From Teichococcus wenyumeiae (GTDB lineage: Bacteria > Pseudomonadota > Alphaproteobacteria > Acetobacterales > Acetobacteraceae): a stretch of 64,000 nucleotides of DNA. Each line of letters starts with the position of its first letter. Positions within the stretch are counted from its first letter, which is position 1. The stretch lies in contig NZ_RFLX01000005.1 in NCBI RefSeq assembly GCF_003696345.1, positions 214,981 to 278,980 of the forward strand, in the 5' to 3' direction. Below are positions 9,231 to 17,366 of the stretch, piece after piece. A model generated the notes under the pieces. The model did not search any database. It was not told the DNA's origin and saw nothing but the letters and a program-made list of their open reading frames with translations. The position numbers and the translations under genes are program-made.

Positions 9231-9980
9231 TCAGCCTTCCCCCGCGCGACGCGCGGCGATCAGGAATTCCCGGTTGCCTTCCGGCCCCAGGATGGGGCTG
9301 GGCTCGATTCCCAGCACTTCCCACCCAGGCAATCCGGACCACCAGTCGCGCACATGGGCGCAGACGGCCTCATGCACGGCCGGGTCGCGCACCACTCCAC
9401 CCTTCCCCACCTTGTCCGGCCCCGCCTCGAACTGCGGTTTGATCAGTGCCACCGCCCAGGCGCCGGGGGCGGCCAGGGAAAGGGCGGCGGGCAACACCGT
9501 CGACAGCCCGATGAAGCTGGCATCGCAGACCACGATGCCGGGCGCTTCCGGCACCTGGGTCGCATCCAGCCGGCGGGCATTGGTCTTTTCCAGCACCACC
9601 ACGCGCGGGTCGCTGCGCAGCTTCCAGGCCAATTGGCCATGGCCGACATCCACCGCATAGACCTTGGTGGCGCCGCCATGCAGCAGCACATCGGTGAAGC
9701 CGCCAGTGGAGGCGCCGACATCCACCGCCACCCGCCCTTCCGGCGAGAGGCCGAAGAATTCCAGCGCATGCGCCAGCTTCATGCCGCCGCGCGAGACCCA
9801 GGGGTGTTCCTGGCCCTTCACCTCCAGCGGCATATCCTCCGGCACCGGCTGGCCCGGCTTTTCCACCCGCCTGGTATTGGAAAAGACCTTGCCGGCCATG
9901 ATCAGGGCCTGGGCGCGGGAGCGGGTTTCCACCAGCCCGCGCTCCACCAGCGCCTGGTCGGCGCGCATCTTGGTGGCCAT
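9231..9980 (-). CDS. tlyA: TlyA-family rRNA 2'-O-methyltransferase
   Basis: This 249-residue protein has an N-terminal S4 RNA-binding domain (about residues 5-65; MRADQALVERGLVETRSRAQ). A FtsJ/RrmJ-type methyltransferase domain follows, with the SAM-binding motif VAVDVGASTGGFTDVLL. TlyA proteins methylate ribose in 16S and 23S rRNA; the old 'hemolysin A' label is misleading. It is the last gene of the leftward tusA-to-tlyA run, two bases behind the 92-residue gene. Co-transcription with dxs is common in this group of bacteria. Confidence 0.93.
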   Translation of the reverse strand: MATKMRADQALVERGLVETRSRAQALIMAGKVFSNTRRVEKPGQPVPEDMPLEVKGQEHPWVSRGGMKLAHALEFFGLSPEGRVAVDVGASTGGFTDVLLHGGATKVYAVDVGHGQLAWKLRSDPRVVVLEKTNARRLDATQVPEAPGIVVCDASFIGLSTVLPAALSLAAPGAWAVALIKPQFEAGPDKVGKGGVVRDPAVHEAVCAHVRDWWSGLPGWEVLGIEPSPILGPEGNREFLIAARRAGEG

Positions 9981-9982
9981 GT

Positions 9983-10261
9983 TCAGTGCAGCTTCGGGCG
10001 CGCGGCAGGGCCGGGGGGCGGGCCTTCCCAGCCGGGGAAGCCATCCTCGAAGCCGGCTTCGTCCAGCTCGCAGTCCCAGATGCGCCAGCCGTCCGGCCAG
10101 TCCACGAAGCCTTCCTTGTCGCGCCGCGCCTCCAGGGCCGCCTCGGCCATGGCGCGGGTGGAGAAGAGGCCGATGCGCAGCCCGTTCACCTCTTCCCAGT
10201 CCACTTCCTCGTCATCCACGTCGGGGCCGAGCTGGTAGTGCCACAGCTCGAAGACGATCAT
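9983..10261 (-). CDS. Conserved-looking 92-aa acidic protein, unknown function
   Basis: The start is ATG at 10261, two bases after the dxs stop, and the gene ends two bases before tlyA begins, so it is locked into the operon. The protein is rich in Asp, Glu and Trp (EEVDWEEVNGLR and WPDGWRIWDCELDEAGFEDG) with a Pro/Gly tail. No domain was recognised. It begins MIVFELWHYQLG and is soluble by appearance. Spacing and codon use make it a real gene, but its role is unknown. Confidence 0.85.
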   Translation of the reverse strand: MIVFELWHYQLGPDVDDEEVDWEEVNGLRIGLFSTRAMAEAALEARRDKEGFVDWPDGWRIWDCELDEAGFEDGFPGWEGPPPGPAARPKLH

Positions 10262-10263
10262 GC

Positions 10264-12237
10264 TCACGCGCGTGCCGGCGCGGTCGCCGTCCCCCTGGCC
10301 TCCCCCAACGCGCCGAGCACGGTGGCGACGATGCTGGCGGCCGAAAGCCCGGCCTCCTCGTACTGCTTCTTCGGCGTGTCGTGGTCGATGAAGGCATCCG
10401 GCAGGCACATCGGGCGGAACTTCAGCCCGGCATCGAAGATGCCCTGCGTCGCCAGGTGCTGCATCACCAGCGCGCCGAAGCCGCAGACCGAGCCCTCCTC
10501 CAGCGTCACCAGCACCTCGTGCTCGCGCGCCAGGCGTTCCACCAGCGCGGTATCCAGCGGCTTGGCGAAGCGGGCATCGGCGACCGTGCAGGGCAGGCCC
10601 TGGGCCGCCAGTTCCTCGGCCGCGCGCAGGCATTCCTGCAACCGGGTGCCGTAGGAGAGCAGGGCGACCTTGCCGCCTTCCCGCAGCACGCGGCCCTTAC
10701 CGATCTCCAGCACCGTGCCGCGCGCCGGCACCTCTTCCAGCCCGAAGCCCTCGCCACGTGGGAAGCGGAAGGCGATGGGGCCGCTGTCATGCGCGGCGGC
10801 GGTGGCCACCATATGCGCCAGCTCCACCTCGTCGGAGGGGGCCATCAGCACCATCTCGGGGATGCAGCCGAGATAGGCGATGTCATAGGCGCCGGCGTGG
10901 GTGGCGCCATCGGCCCCCACCAGCCCGGCGCGGTCCAGCGCGAAGCGCACGGGCAGCTTCTGCAGCGCCACGTCATGCACCACCTGGTCATAGGCGCGCT
11001 GCAGGAAGGTGGAATAGATCGCGACGAAAGGCTTGATGCCCTCGGTCGCCATGCCGGCGGCGAAGGTCACGGCATGCTGCTCGGCGATGCCGACATCGAA
11101 GGTGCGGCGCGGGAAGCGCTTCTGGAACTGGTCCAGCCCGGTGCCGGAGGGCATGGCGGCGGTGATGGCGACGATGCGGTCGTCCCGCTCCGCTTCCGCG
11201 ATCAGCGCCTTGGCGAAGACGCCGGTATAGGTCGGCGGGCCCGGCGGCGCCTTGTTCTGCGCCCCGGTGACGACGTTGAATTTGGCGACCGCGTGGTACT
11301 TGTCCGGCGCGGCCTCGGCCGGCGGATAACCCTTGCCCTTCTTGGTCACCACATGCAGCAGCACCGGCGGGCCGGTATCGGCGTCGCGCAGGTTGCGCAG
11401 CAGCGGCAGCAGGTGGTCCAGGTTATGGCCGTCAATGGGGCCGACGTAATAGAAGCCCAGTTCCTCGAACAGCGTGCCGCCGGTCAGGATGCCGCGGGCG
11501 AATTCATCGGCCCGGCGCGCCGCGCGCTCCAGCGGCGCCGGGAAGCGGCGGGCGAGCCGCGCCATCACGTCCCGCAGGCTGAGGAAGGGGCGCGACGAGA
11601 TCAGGCGCGACAGATAGGCCGACATGGCGCCGACGGGCGGCGCGATGGACATGTCGTTGTCGTTCAGCACCACGATCAGGCGGGAGCGCATGGCGCCCGC
11701 GTTGTTCATGGCCTCATAGGCCATGCCCGCGCTCATGGAGCCATCGCCGATCACGGCGATCACGCTCTGGTCGTTGCGCTTGCCGCCCGGGCGCAGCATG
11801 TCCCGCGCCACCGCCATGCCGAGGCCGGCGGAGATGGAGGTGGAGGAATGCGCGGCGCCGAAGGGGTCGTATTCGCTCTCGGAGCGCCGGGTGAAGCCAG
11901 AAAGCCCGCCGCCCTGGCGCAGGCTGCGGATGCGGTCCCGCCGCCCGGTCAGGATCTTGTGCGGATAGGCCTGGTGGCCGACATCCCAGATCAGCCGGTC
12001 CTTGGGCGTGTCGAAGATCGCGTGGATCGCGACCGTCAGCTCCACCACGCCCAGCGAGGCGCCGAGATGCCCGCCGGTCTGGCTGACGGCATGCACCGTC
12101 TCCGCCCGCAGTTCCTCGGCGATCTGCTTGAGCTGCTCGGCCGAATAGTTCTTCAGGTCGGCCGGCGTGCGGATACGGTCCAGCAGCGGCGTCGCCGGCG
12201 GCAGGTTGGGCGACACGGGTGGCGGGGATTGGGCCAT
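10264..12237 (-). CDS. dxs: 1-deoxy-D-xylulose-5-phosphate synthase
   Basis: This 657-residue thiamine diphosphate enzyme condenses pyruvate and glyceraldehyde 3-phosphate, the first step of the MEP isoprenoid pathway. The N-terminus has [17 protein letters not shown] and [12 protein letters not shown]. The TPP/Mg2+ motif [16 protein letters not shown] is near residue 160, and the transketolase-type central and C-terminal domains contain [15 protein letters not shown]. Its ATG overlaps the ispA stop by one base (TGATG), which indicates translational coupling. Full family length, no defects seen. Confidence 0.97.
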   Translation of the reverse strand: MAQSPPPVSPNLPPATPLLDRIRTPADLKNYSAEQLKQIAEELRAETVHAVSQTGGHLGASLGVVELTVAIHAIFDTPKDRLIWDVGHQAYPHKILTGRRDRIRSLRQGGGLSGFTRRSESEYDPFGAAHSSTSISAGLGMAVARDMLRPGGKRNDQSVIAVIGDGSMSAGMAYEAMNNAGAMRSRLIVVLNDNDMSIAPPVGAMSAYLSRLISSRPFLSLRDVMARLARRFPAPLERAARRADEFARGILTGGTLFEELGFYYVGPIDGHNLDHLLPLLRNLRDADTGPPVLLHVVTKKGKGYPPAEAAPDKYHAVAKFNVVTGAQNKAPPGPPTYTGVFAKALIAEAERDDRIVAITAAMPSGTGLDQFQKRFPRRTFDVGIAEQHAVTFAAGMATEGIKPFVAIYSTFLQRAYDQVVHDVALQKLPVRFALDRAGLVGADGATHAGAYDIAYLGCIPEMVLMAPSDEVELAHMVATAAAHDSGPIAFRFPRGEGFGLEEVPARGTVLEIGKGRVLREGGKVALLSYGTRLQECLRAAEELAAQGLPCTVADARFAKPLDTALVERLAREHEVLVTLEEGSVCGFGALVMQHLATQGIFDAGLKFRPMCLPDAFIDHDTPKKQYEEAGLSAASIVATVLGALGEARGTATAPARA

Positions 12238-13133
12238 CAGGACCTCCGGTCGATGGTGTAGTCAGCCAGCATCCGCAAAAGATCGGCACGCTCCCCCAGG
12301 CTGTCGAGGTGCTCGCGCGCCTGGGCGACCAGTCTTTCCGCCTGGGAGCGAGCGCGGTCCAGCCCCAGCAGGCCGACCAGCGTGGCCTTGCCGGCATCGG
12401 CATCCTTGCCGGTGGCCTTGCCGGTCTCGGCGGCGGTGGCCGTGGCATCCAGCACGTCATCGGCGATCTGGAAGGCGGCGCCGAGGTCACGGCCATAGGC
12501 GCAGAGCGCGTGGCGCTGCTGCGAGGGCGCCTTGCCCAGGATCGCCCCGGCCTCGGCCGAGAACTCGATCAGCTTGCCGGTCTTGAGCAGTTGCAGCCGG
12601 CCGATGGAGGCCTCGGTCGGCGGCTCGTTGCTTTCCTCGGCCAGCATGTCCAGCATCTGGCCGCCGCACATGCCGCGGGGGCCGGAGGCGATGGCCAGCC
12701 GCCGCACCAGTTCGATCCGCACGGCGGAGTCGGAATGGGTATCCTCATCGGCCAGGATGGCGAAGGCATGCGCCTGCAGCGCATCGCCGGCCAGGATGGC
12801 CGTGGCCTCGCCGAAGGCGATATGGGTGGTGGGCTTGCCGCGGCGCAGGTCGTCGTTGTCCATCGCCGGCAGGTCGTCATGCACCAGCGAATAGGCGTGC
12901 AGCATCTCGATCGCCGCCGCGACGCGAAGCGCGCTGGCCCGTGCCACGCCGAAGGGCTTCGCGCTCTCCAGCACCAGGAAGCCGCGCATCCGCTTGCCGC
13001 CGCCGAGGGTGGCGTAGCGCATGGCCGCCGCCAGCTTGGCTTCCGGCCCTTCCTCCGGCGGCAGCAGGGTGTCGAGCGTGTCCTCGATCTCGGCCGCCGC
13101 CTCGCGCAGCGCCTCCACCAGCACCGCGCTCAT
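12237..13133 (-). CDS. ispA: Polyprenyl (farnesyl/geranyl) diphosphate synthase
   Basis: This 298-residue trans-prenyltransferase has the first aspartate-rich motif in [11 protein letters not shown] and the second in FQIADDVLD, both needed for Mg2+ and diphosphate binding. [13 protein letters not shown] is the IPP-binding region. It should make farnesyl diphosphate from IPP and DMAPP. The ATG at 13133 overlaps the xseB stop (ATGA) and the stop overlaps the dxs start, so xseB, ispA and dxs form one coupled unit. The exact chain length product is inferred from the operon. Confidence 0.95.
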   Translation of the reverse strand: MSAVLVEALREAAAEIEDTLDTLLPPEEGPEAKLAAAMRYATLGGGKRMRGFLVLESAKPFGVARASALRVAAAIEMLHAYSLVHDDLPAMDNDDLRRGKPTTHIAFGEATAILAGDALQAHAFAILADEDTHSDSAVRIELVRRLAIASGPRGMCGGQMLDMLAEESNEPPTEASIGRLQLLKTGKLIEFSAEAGAILGKAPSQQRHALCAYGRDLGAAFQIADDVLDATATAAETGKATGKDADAGKATLVGLLGLDRARSQAERLVAQAREHLDSLGERADLLRMLADYTIDRRS

Positions 13134-13447
13134 GCCATGTCCCGCAGCGAGGATCCGGAGACGATGGCCTGCACCTTCTGTTCCGCCTCGGCCAGCTTGG
13201 CCTCGCAATGGCGGCGCAGCGCGGCGCCGCGCTCATAGTCGGCGATGGCTTCTTCCAGCTTCGCCTGGCCGCCTTCCAGCTTCTTCACGATGCCGTCCAG
13301 CTCGGCCAGCGCGGCCTCGAAGGACAGGCTCGCGACATCGTCCGCCGCCGCCTTGCTGGCGCGGGCGGCGGGGCGGCCGGGTGCCGCGCTGGTGGTCAGG
13401 GCCGGCGCGCCGGACTCCGCGAAGGGTTGCGAAGGCGTCTCGGACAT
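13130..13447 (-). CDS. xseB: Exodeoxyribonuclease VII small subunit
   Basis: This 105-residue protein has the XseB core LSFEAALAELDGIVKKLEGG and ADYERGAALRRHCEAKLAEAE, a helical hairpin that binds the XseA catalytic subunit. The N-terminal 40 residues are an Ala/Pro-rich extension. ATG at 13447 was chosen over a position 12 bases upstream because MSETPSQP is the more usual opening. It is directly followed by ispA with a four-base overlap. XseA is not in this window. Confidence 0.93.
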   Translation of the reverse strand: MSETPSQPFAESGAPALTTSAAPGRPAARASKAAADDVASLSFEAALAELDGIVKKLEGGQAKLEEAIADYERGAALRRHCEAKLAEAEQKVQAIVSGSSLRDMA

Positions 13448-13486
13448 GGGGAACCTCAAGAACTCACGTGACGCGAGGGCGTCGTG

Positions 13487-14431
13487 TCAGGCCATCAGCG
13501 CGCGCAGATGGGCGGCGGTGGAGGCCGCCAGGGCATGCAGATCATAGCCGCCTTCGAGCATGGAGACGACCCGGCCTTCGCAGCAGCGGTCGGCGATACG
13601 GCAGATTTCACCGGTCAGCCAGCCGAAATCGGCCTCACGCAATCGCAATTGCGCCAGCGGGTCGCGCGCATGGGCATCGAATCCGGCGGAGACCACGATC
13701 AGCTCCGGCGCGAAGCGCTCCACCGCCGGCAACAGCGTCTCCGCCCAGGCGGCGCGGAATTCCGTGCTGCCGGAGCCCGGCGGCAGCGGCGCGTTGAACA
13801 GGTTGCCCACCCCGGTTTCCGAGGCCGCGCCGGTGAAGGGATAGCAGGGCGACTGGTGGGTGGAGGCGAAGAGGATGGAAGGGTCGCCCCCCACCGCAGC
13901 CTGGGTGCCGTTGCCGTGGTGGACATCGAAATCCAGGATCGCCACCCGCCCCAGCCCATGCGCCCGCTGGGCATGCCGGGCGGCGACCACGGCATTGCCG
14001 AAGAAGCAGAAGCCCATGGCACGCTCCGGCTCAGCATGGTGGCCAGGAGGGCGCACGGCGCAGAAGGCGCGGGTGACGCCACCCTGCCCTTCACGCGCGC
14101 AGACCGCATCCACCGCCGCCACCCCGGCGCCGGCGGCGCGCAGGGCGGCCTCGGCGCTGGCGTGGTTCATGCCGGTGTCGCCATCCAGCGGCACGAAGCG
14201 GCCGGGCTGCGGGCGGGTGGAGAGGATGCGCTCCACATGCCCGGGCGAATGGGCCAGCCTGAGCTGCGCCTCGGTGGCCGCCGGCGCCACCTCCCGCAGC
14301 AGGCCGGCAAATTCCTCGGCCTCCAGCGCCCCCAGCACCGCCCGCAGGCGGTCGGGGGATTCGGGATGGTCCTCGAAATTCTCGTGGCCGAGGCAGGCGT
14401 GGTGGGTCAGCAGCAGCACCAGGGGCGTCAT
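13487..14431 (-). CDS. Histone deacetylase-like (class II HDAC/acetoin utilisation) family amidohydrolase
   Basis: This 314-residue zinc hydrolase of the HDAC superfamily starts MTPLVLLLTHHACLGHENF, with ENFEDHPESPDRLRAVL next. The active-site elements are visible: PPGHHAE (catalytic His pair), ILDFDVHHGNGTQ (Zn-binding Asp and His) and VSAGFDAHARDPL (Zn-binding Asp). Bacterial members deacetylate proteins, polyamines or small amides, and the substrate here is unknown. The ATG overlaps the TusA-like stop by four bases, and xseB follows 39 bases later, so it likely belongs to the same transcript. Confidence 0.92.
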   Translation of the reverse strand: MTPLVLLLTHHACLGHENFEDHPESPDRLRAVLGALEAEEFAGLLREVAPAATEAQLRLAHSPGHVERILSTRPQPGRFVPLDGDTGMNHASAEAALRAAGAGVAAVDAVCAREGQGGVTRAFCAVRPPGHHAEPERAMGFCFFGNAVVAARHAQRAHGLGRVAILDFDVHHGNGTQAAVGGDPSILFASTHQSPCYPFTGAASETGVGNLFNAPLPPGSGSTEFRAAWAETLLPAVERFAPELIVVSAGFDAHARDPLAQLRLREADFGWLTGEICRIADRCCEGRVVSMLEGGYDLHALAASTAAHLRALMA

Positions 14432-14676
14432 GGCTTGCTGGCGGCGGCATCCTCCCGCTTGCGCAGCGTGAAGCGGTAGGTCCCGGCGGCCTCGCTGAAG
14501 GAGACCAGGGCATGGCCCGTCTCGCGGCAATAGGCCTGGAAATCGGCGACGCTGGCAGGGTCGGTGGCCAGCACCGTCAGCTTGGCGCCGGGCTTCAGGG
14601 CGCGCAGCGCCTTGTTGGCCTTCAGCACCGGCAGCGGGCAGGTCAGTCCCTGGACGTCGAGCGTTGTCTCACTCAT
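14428..14676 (-). CDS. tusA: TusA-family sulfurtransferase
   Basis: This 82-residue protein has the diagnostic DVQGLTCPLPVLKANKAL, in which C13 carries the persulfide. TusA proteins pass sulfur to tRNA thiolation, molybdenum cofactor or iron-sulfur assembly. The length and the GLxCPxP motif fit the family closely. It is the first gene of the leftward run that continues through the HDAC-like gene, xseB, ispA and dxs. The strict orthologue versus paralogue question cannot be settled here. Confidence 0.92.
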   Translation of the reverse strand: MSETTLDVQGLTCPLPVLKANKALRALKPGAKLTVLATDPASVADFQAYCRETGHALVSFSEAAGTYRFTLRKREDAAASKP

Positions 14677-14781
14677 GCCCGGCAATGGATCACCGGCGGC
14701 GGGCCGGCGCAAGGGAGCAAGCATGGCGGCCCACGCGGGGCTGGCCTCGCCCGGGCTGGGGCCTGGCCTTATGATGCGGGC

Positions 14782-15678
14782 ATGAGCTTTCGCATCGGCA
14801 TCGACCTCGGCGGCACCAAGACGGAGATCGTGGCGCTGGACATGGCAGACCAGGTCCGGCTGCGCCGCCGCGCCCCCACCCCCGGCGACTACGACGGCAT
14901 CCTGGGGATGATGGCCGGGCTGGTGCGGCAGGCGGAGGAAGAGCTGGGCACCGCCGCCTCCGTCGGCATCGGCATCCCCGGCAGCCTCAGCCCCGCCACC
15001 GGGCTGGTGCGCAATGCCAATACCCAGTGCCTGAATGGCCGGGCGCTGGATGCCGACCTCGCGGCGCGGCTGGGCCGCCCGGTGCGGGTTTCCAACGACG
15101 CCAATTGCCTGGCGCTGAGCGAGGCCGCCGATGGCGCCGGGGCCGGCCATGGCGTGGTCTTCGCGGTGATCCTGGGCACCGGCTGCGGCGGCGGCGTGGT
15201 GGTCGATGGCCGGCTGCTGGAAGGCTACAACCGCGTCGGCGGCGAATGGGGCCATACCCCCCTGCCCTGGATGACGCCCGCCGAATTCCCCGGCCCCCGC
15301 TGCTGGTGCGGACTGCCGGGCTGCCTGGAGACCTTTCTCTGCGGCCCCGCCCTGGCCGCCGACTGGCGCGGCGAGGGCCAGCGGGACGCCACCGGCATCA
15401 CCGCCGCGGCGGCCGGTGGCGATGCCACGGCGGAAGCCGCGCTGGCGCGCTTCACCAGCCGCCTCGCCCGCGCCCTGGCTGGCGTGACCAACCTGCTGGA
15501 CCCCGACGCCATCGTGCTGGGCGGGGGCCTCAGCAACCTCCAGCGCATCTACGACGAGGTGCCGGGGCTGATGCAGCCCTTCATCTTCGGCGATGTCGGG
15601 CGCACCCGGCTGCTGCGGGCGCGGCATGGCGATTCCTCCGGCGTCTTCGGCGCCGCGCGGCTCTGGGACAAGAACTAG
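14782..15678 (+). CDS. ROK-family sugar kinase (fructokinase or N-acetylglucosamine kinase type)
   Basis: This 298-residue protein starts with the ATP-binding phosphate-1 motif IGIDLGGTKTEIVALD. It has the ROK zinc motif near residues 165-180 (GPRCWCGLPGCLET), the sequence LGTGCGGGVVVDG, and the C-terminal adenosine motif IVLGGGLSN. It should phosphorylate a hexose or amino sugar in the cytoplasm. Substrate (fructose, mannose or GlcNAc) cannot be told from the sequence. It is divergent from tusA, and its 3' end overlaps the convergent small membrane gene by four bases. Confidence 0.93.
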   Translation: MSFRIGIDLGGTKTEIVALDMADQVRLRRRAPTPGDYDGILGMMAGLVRQAEEELGTAASVGIGIPGSLSPATGLVRNANTQCLNGRALDADLAARLGRPVRVSNDANCLALSEAADGAGAGHGVVFAVILGTGCGGGVVVDGRLLEGYNRVGGEWGHTPLPWMTPAEFPGPRCWCGLPGCLETFLCGPALAADWRGEGQRDATGITAAAAGGDATAEAALARFTSRLARALAGVTNLLDPDAIVLGGGLSNLQRIYDEVPGLMQPFIFGDVGRTRLLRARHGDSSGVFGAARLWDKN

Positions 15679-15998
15679 AGCATCCCCCACCACTGCCAGG
15701 CTGTGCCGGCCAGCCCCGCCAGCAGCAGCACGCAGCCGCAGCGCCGGTAGAAGCGAAAGGCAGCGCGGTCCGGTGCCTCCCCCGCCCGCGCCATCCGGGC
15801 GGCGAAGACCTGCCGGCCCCAGCTCGGCACATCCTCCGACAGTTCCGCCCGGGTGCAGATCAGGCAGCAGAGCAGCCCCAGGATCAGCAGGCCGGGAAAG
15901 CCCAGCAGTCGCACCAGCGCCAGGGCCGCCGCCACCAGCGCCAGGATCACCACCCAGCCCAGGCCGTTCAGGATGAAAGCCGCCGGAGGAACCCGCAT
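15675..15998 (-). CDS. Small membrane protein, unknown function (107 aa)
   Basis: ATG at 15998 follows a GGAGGAACC-like context on the + strand, so the ribosome site is not obvious on its own strand. The hydrophobic segments at about residues 8-45 (FILNGLGWVVILALVAAALALV and LLGFPGLLILGLLCCLI) form a hairpin, and a third lies near the C-terminus (CVLLLAGLAGTAWQW). The cytoplasmic middle is basic. No family was recognised. It converges tail to tail with the ROK kinase gene. Confidence 0.7.
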   Translation of the reverse strand: MRVPPAAFILNGLGWVVILALVAAALALVRLLGFPGLLILGLLCCLICTRAELSEDVPSWGRQVFAARMARAGEAPDRAAFRFYRRCGCVLLLAGLAGTAWQWWGML

Positions 15999-16090
15999 GG
16001 GCGCAGCATGGCACATCGCCCCGCGCCGCCACCGCCGCTAGCCGGGATGTGAATGGCAGCGCTGCCGCCGCGCCCCGCAGGATGCGGCGC

Positions 16091-16720
16091 ATGGCCAACT
16101 ACATCCTCTACGGCGACCGCCGCTCCGGCTCCTCCACCGTCGAAATGGCGCTGGCGGAGATCGGCGCGCCCTTCGAGCTGCGCCCCGTGCCGCTGGAAGG
16201 CGACCACCAGCTGGCGGAGGAATACCGCCGCATCAACCCGATGGGCCGCATCCCCACCCTGGTGCTGCCCGATGGCACCGTGATGACGGAAAGCCTGGCC
16301 ATCCTGCTGACCCTGGCCGACCGCCACCCGGAGGCTGGCCTGCTGCCGCCCCCGGGCGATTCCGGCCGCGCCCGCGCCCTGCGCTGGATGACGCTGGCGG
16401 CCGCCGAATTCTACCCCCACGTCACCCGCTACGATTACCCCGAGCGCTTCCACCCCGACCCCGCCCAGGCCGATGTGCTGCGCCAGCGGGCGCAGGAGAT
16501 GGGGCGGGAGATCTGGACCCTGGTGGAACGCGAGGCCGCGCCCGATCCCTTCATCCTGGGCGGGCGCTTTTCCCTGGCGGATATCTACCTCTCGGCCCTG
16601 ACGCGCTGGATGCGCGGCGACGAATGGCTGCCCGGCCATTGCCCGCGCCTGGATGCGCTGCCGCGGGCCGTGGCGGCGCGGCCGGGCGCGGGGCCGGTGT
16701 GGCGGAAGCATTTCGGGTAG
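16091..16720 (+). CDS. Glutathione S-transferase family protein
   Basis: This 209-residue protein has an N-terminal thioredoxin-like domain (ANYILYGDRRSGSSTVEMALAE...) containing the cis-proline region GRIPTLVLPDGTVMTESLAI, and an all-helical C-terminal domain with FILGGRFSLADIYLSAL. It should bind glutathione through the conserved ES pair. Start 16091 is the last ATG before the conserved region; an in-frame ATG nine bases upstream is possible. Substrate unknown. A repeat-family hairpin begins six bases after the stop. Confidence 0.9.
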   Translation: MANYILYGDRRSGSSTVEMALAEIGAPFELRPVPLEGDHQLAEEYRRINPMGRIPTLVLPDGTVMTESLAILLTLADRHPEAGLLPPPGDSGRARALRWMTLAAAEFYPHVTRYDYPERFHPDPAQADVLRQRAQEMGREIWTLVEREAAPDPFILGGRFSLADIYLSALTRWMRGDEWLPGHCPRLDALPRAVAARPGAGPVWRKHFG

Positions 16721-16725
16721 CAAGG

Positions 16726-16770
16726 CCGGGGGAATGATTCCCCCGGACCCCCTTCTTCTTTCTTCGGGTT
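16726..16770. repeat. Single end of the hairpin repeat family (copy e)
   Basis: A perfect 10-base stem CCGGGGGAAT/ATTCCCCCGG around a single G (16726-16746) is followed by ACCCCCTTCTTCTTTCTTCGGG. This matches the end structure of the element at 19863. It starts six bases after the GST stop and lies in the gap between convergent GST and YkvA-like genes, so it may act as a terminator. Confidence 0.7.
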
Positions 16771-16794
16771 GAGGAGCCTCGGCGCATCGCGGGC

Positions 16795-17172
16795 TTACCG
16801 CGCCGCATGTGGCCAGAACCACCAGACCAGCGCCGCCACCAGCAGCCAGATTCCCACAATGGCCGCGGCTCCCGCGCGGCTGGACGGCTGCCCCTGCGCC
16901 CGCATCGCGGCGGCACGGTGCTCTGCCATGACCTCCGGCGGCACCAGCCGGATGGCCAGCAGGATGGCCGGGGGCAGCAGGATCACCTCGTCCAGGTAGC
17001 CCAGCACCGGGATGAAGTCCGGGATCAGGTCGATGGGCGACAGCGCATAGGCGGCGACCGCCAGGGCGAAGGCCTTGGCATACCAGGGCGTGCGCGGGTC
17101 GCGGGCCGCGAGGAACAGCGCATGCACGTCCCGCCGGATGGACCCCGCCCATTCCCTGATCCGCCGCCACAT
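16795..17172 (-). CDS. YkvA/DUF1232-family membrane protein
   Basis: This 125-residue protein has the DUF1232 core ARDPRTPWYAKAFALAVAAY followed by ALSPIDLIPDFIPVLGYLDE, the hallmark of the family. A C-terminal membrane segment (AIVGIWLLVAALVWWFW) follows. The start at 17172 (MWRRIREWAG) lies just before the conserved region. Longer in-frame starts run back through the repeat sequence at about 17259 and are unlikely. Function is unknown, with a membrane location. Confidence 0.85.
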   Translation of the reverse strand: MWRRIREWAGSIRRDVHALFLAARDPRTPWYAKAFALAVAAYALSPIDLIPDFIPVLGYLDEVILLPPAILLAIRLVPPEVMAEHRAAAMRAQGQPSSRAGAAAIVGIWLLVAALVWWFWPHAAR

Positions 17173-17258
17173 CAACCCTGCTCCATGCCTCCCGGGGCTT
17201 CGCCAGCCAGCCGGCCCGCATCCTTCATCGCGGCAGCCGGCTGCATGCCTCGGCGCGA

Positions 17259-17337
17259 ACCCCAGCCTGAAAAAGAAGATGGGGCTCCGGGGGGATTCGT
17301 TCACCCGGCCTTTCCGCCGCGGGAACATCCGTTCCCC
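17259..17337. repeat. Degenerate single end of the hairpin repeat family (copy f)
   Basis: GAACCCCAGCCTGAAAAAG, then AAGATGGGG and CCGGG...CCCGG, aligns base for base in large part with the reverse complement of the end at 19863-19915. The main stem is decayed to five pairs, but a second small hairpin (GGGAAC/GTTCCC, 17321-17336) follows. It lies between the divergent YkvA-like and dinB genes, an exception to the convergent-gap pattern. Confidence 0.55.
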
Positions 17338-17366
17338 CTTCCCTGGCCCATGCTATTCTGCCGCCC

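Noticed and set aside
9231..9980. Annotation as a hemolysin.
   Set aside because: S4 plus FtsJ-type methyltransferase domains mark the TlyA rRNA methyltransferase. No pore-forming feature is present.
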